Shown one piece after another: positions 62,911 through 64,000 of a stretch of DNA of 64,000 nucleotides. Every line of letters starts with the position of its first letter. The first letter of the stretch is position 1. The notes beneath the pieces are model-generated. The model was not told the origin of the DNA. It did no database searches and was given only the letters and a program-made list of their open reading frames with translations. Origin of the DNA: Lysinibacillus_B sp042920265 (GTDB lineage: Bacteria; Bacillota; Bacilli; Bacillales_A; Planococcaceae); NCBI RefSeq assembly GCF_042920265.1, contig NZ_JBDQZI010000015.1:1-64000 (forward strand), read 5' to 3'. The position numbers and the translations under genes were made by a program.

Positions 62911-63954
62911 TTAATAGGCGGATCTAATTAATTTTATTGCCTTATATACATTTTTAAAATAATTATGGATTGCTTCTTTTGATATGATTCGATTAGATCC
63001 ATCAATCGGCGTTAATCCTACGCGCGCTTTTACCCAGGGGCCTTCAATGTGGCTTAACTTTTCTAAATACTGAGCATCGAAATGATGATATTTGTCCCAT
63101 ACCCAATCTAATATAGCTTCTTGGTACGACAATAAACCAAGTTCTACTATGTTTTTATTTACTGGTGGCAATGGATTAGCGCCAAGATGCTGATGCTTAT
63201 GATAGGATTCATGGATAACTGGACCATGACGCCAAGCTTCAAAATCATTAGATATTAAAGGTTCATCTGTAAATGCAAGATGCCAACCTTGCGTAAAATA
63301 GGAGAGATTTTGTAGCTTTTTATTTGTTATAAGTGTATCGTATTCATTCTTCGATTCTTCATATCCTCGTATAATAAAGTATTCTTCCATTACTTGATAT
63401 GGAATCATTGATATTTCTTCCGCCCTTTTTAGTTCAGGAAATTTCAATGGTGTATCTGTTGTCGTTAAAATCTTTTCCATTCTAAGTGCCTCTAATAAAA
63501 AATCTAATCTCTCTTTTAAAGTAAAGTATTCACTTTCTTCTAACTTCGCTTTATTTTTTTCAACATATTGGACCATAATTGTAGGATTTCGTAACAAACG
63601 AAATGTCATCTCATGCTGTGGTGTCTGAATGGCACCCTTTTCATATTTTGTAATGGTTGCAGGACTACAACCAATTATTTTCGCAAATGTTCTTACCGTA
63701 ATTTGATATAGTGCAACACGGATATAACGGAAGTCTTCGGCTAATAAAAGTTCATTTTTTTCTTTATATACTCTATACGCCTGCTGTAAATTCATCGAGT
63801 ACAGTTCGTCATCGGGGACATCCATCCCGCATTCGGAACAAATATAGATTTTAGCATCATAAGTAATATCTATGTTATGAAGCGTCTGTGTTCTTTTCTG
63901 GGTAGTAATGGTGACTTCTCGATCTTCGCAGCATTCAAGACAGAACTTTTTCAT
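62911..63954 (-). CDS. MqsA-like/Panacea (SocA, DUF4065) antitoxin-type regulator
   Basis: 347 residues. N-terminal zinc ribbon with CLECC and CSECG; a helix-turn-helix (FAKIIGCSPATITKYEKGA, about 90-110); and a C-terminal Panacea/SocA-like domain (about 205-345: YFTQGWHLAFTDEPL, DFEAWRHGPVI). Panacea antitoxins neutralise many unrelated toxins. No toxin gene is visible downstream, so the partner may lie beyond the right edge or be lost. GAGGAGG before the ATG. Confidence 0.75.
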   Translation of the reverse strand: MKKFCLECCEDREVTITTQKRTQTLHNIDITYDAKIYICSECGMDVPDDELYSMNLQQAYRVYKEKNELLLAEDFRYIRVALYQITVRTFAKIIGCSPATITKYEKGAIQTPQHEMTFRLLRNPTIMVQYVEKNKAKLEESEYFTLKERLDFLLEALRMEKILTTTDTPLKFPELKRAEEISMIPYQVMEEYFIIRGYEESKNEYDTLITNKKLQNLSYFTQGWHLAFTDEPLISNDFEAWRHGPVIHESYHKHQHLGANPLPPVNKNIVELGLLSYQEAILDWVWDKYHHFDAQYLEKLSHIEGPWVKARVGLTPIDGSNRIISKEAIHNYFKNVYKAIKLIRSAY

Positions 63955-64000
63955 CTTAGTGCCTCCTCGTATATGTATAGCGGAACTCCATCCCCCCCTT

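Overview
The window looks like part of a large, low-GC, conjugative plasmid (or integrative conjugative element) of an endospore-forming Bacillales host. Lysinibacillus or a related Planococcaceae/Bacillaceae genus is my best guess. The reasons are strong AGGAGG-type ribosome binding sites, AT-rich codon use, TcpC/TcpE-type conjugation genes, a signal-peptided WapA-like Rhs protein, and Bacillales-type families (MneP-like exporter, DUF3888-like secreted protein). No rRNA, tRNA or CRISPR array was found.

Region 1 (about 0-16.4 kb, almost all minus strand) is a type IV secretion/conjugation operon read from 16.36 kb down to 1.48 kb. In order of transcription it holds a small helical protein, a ParM-like actin, a ParR-like tandem ribbon-helix-helix protein, an SNase-fold membrane protein that lacks the catalytic residues, a small membrane protein, TcpC, a TcpD-like protein, TcpE, a VirB4-type ATPase, a lipoprotein, a TrbL/VirB6-like membrane protein, an anchored NTF2-like protein, a bifunctional wall hydrolase (SLT + M23), a RusA-like resolvase, a replication-relaxation winged-helix protein and a membrane protein. 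No relaxase or VirD4 coupling protein is inside the window. The leader (16.4-17.1 kb) carries repeated TAACGA-N4-TCGTTA palindromes and a hairpin with GTAAACA repeats in its loop; the same GTAAACA doublet recurs at 3.87-4.02 kb.

Region 2 (17-26.4 kb) is mixed: an MneP-like Mn exporter, a secreted DUF3888-like protein, an XRE regulator, a three-gene minus operon (unknown protein, MoxR/RavA-type AAA ATPase, ViaA-like VWA protein), a RidA + threonine/serine dehydratase pair, and a ParA ATPase with a small partner.

Region 3 (26.7-43.1 kb) is a complete DNA phosphorothioation island. The modification operon dndBCDE plus a DndA-like cysteine desulfurase runs rightward, the restriction operon dptF-dptG-dptH runs leftward, and an HNH nuclease follows. 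A tyrosine recombinase lies beyond it.

Region 4 (44-64 kb) is an accessory region: an AbrB/PBECR-nuclease toxin-antitoxin pair; an unassigned structured RNA with its own promoter and terminator; a WapA/Rhs polymorphic toxin whose signal peptide lies in another frame, joined at a dnaX-like A AAA AAG site; its immunity protein; IS66 and IS6 remnants; an MntA-HepT module bounded by a perfect 24-bp inverted repeat; an AlbA_2/Schlafen-type protein; a serine recombinase with a res-like site; an unusual GTPase behind a possible attenuator; a lipoprotein nuclease bounded by long direct repeats with hairpins; and an MqsA/Panacea (SocA-like) protein. The strongest candidates for undescribed biology are the Rhs frameshift, the orphan RNA, the repeat-bounded nuclease and MntA-HepT cassettes, and the GTPase locus.
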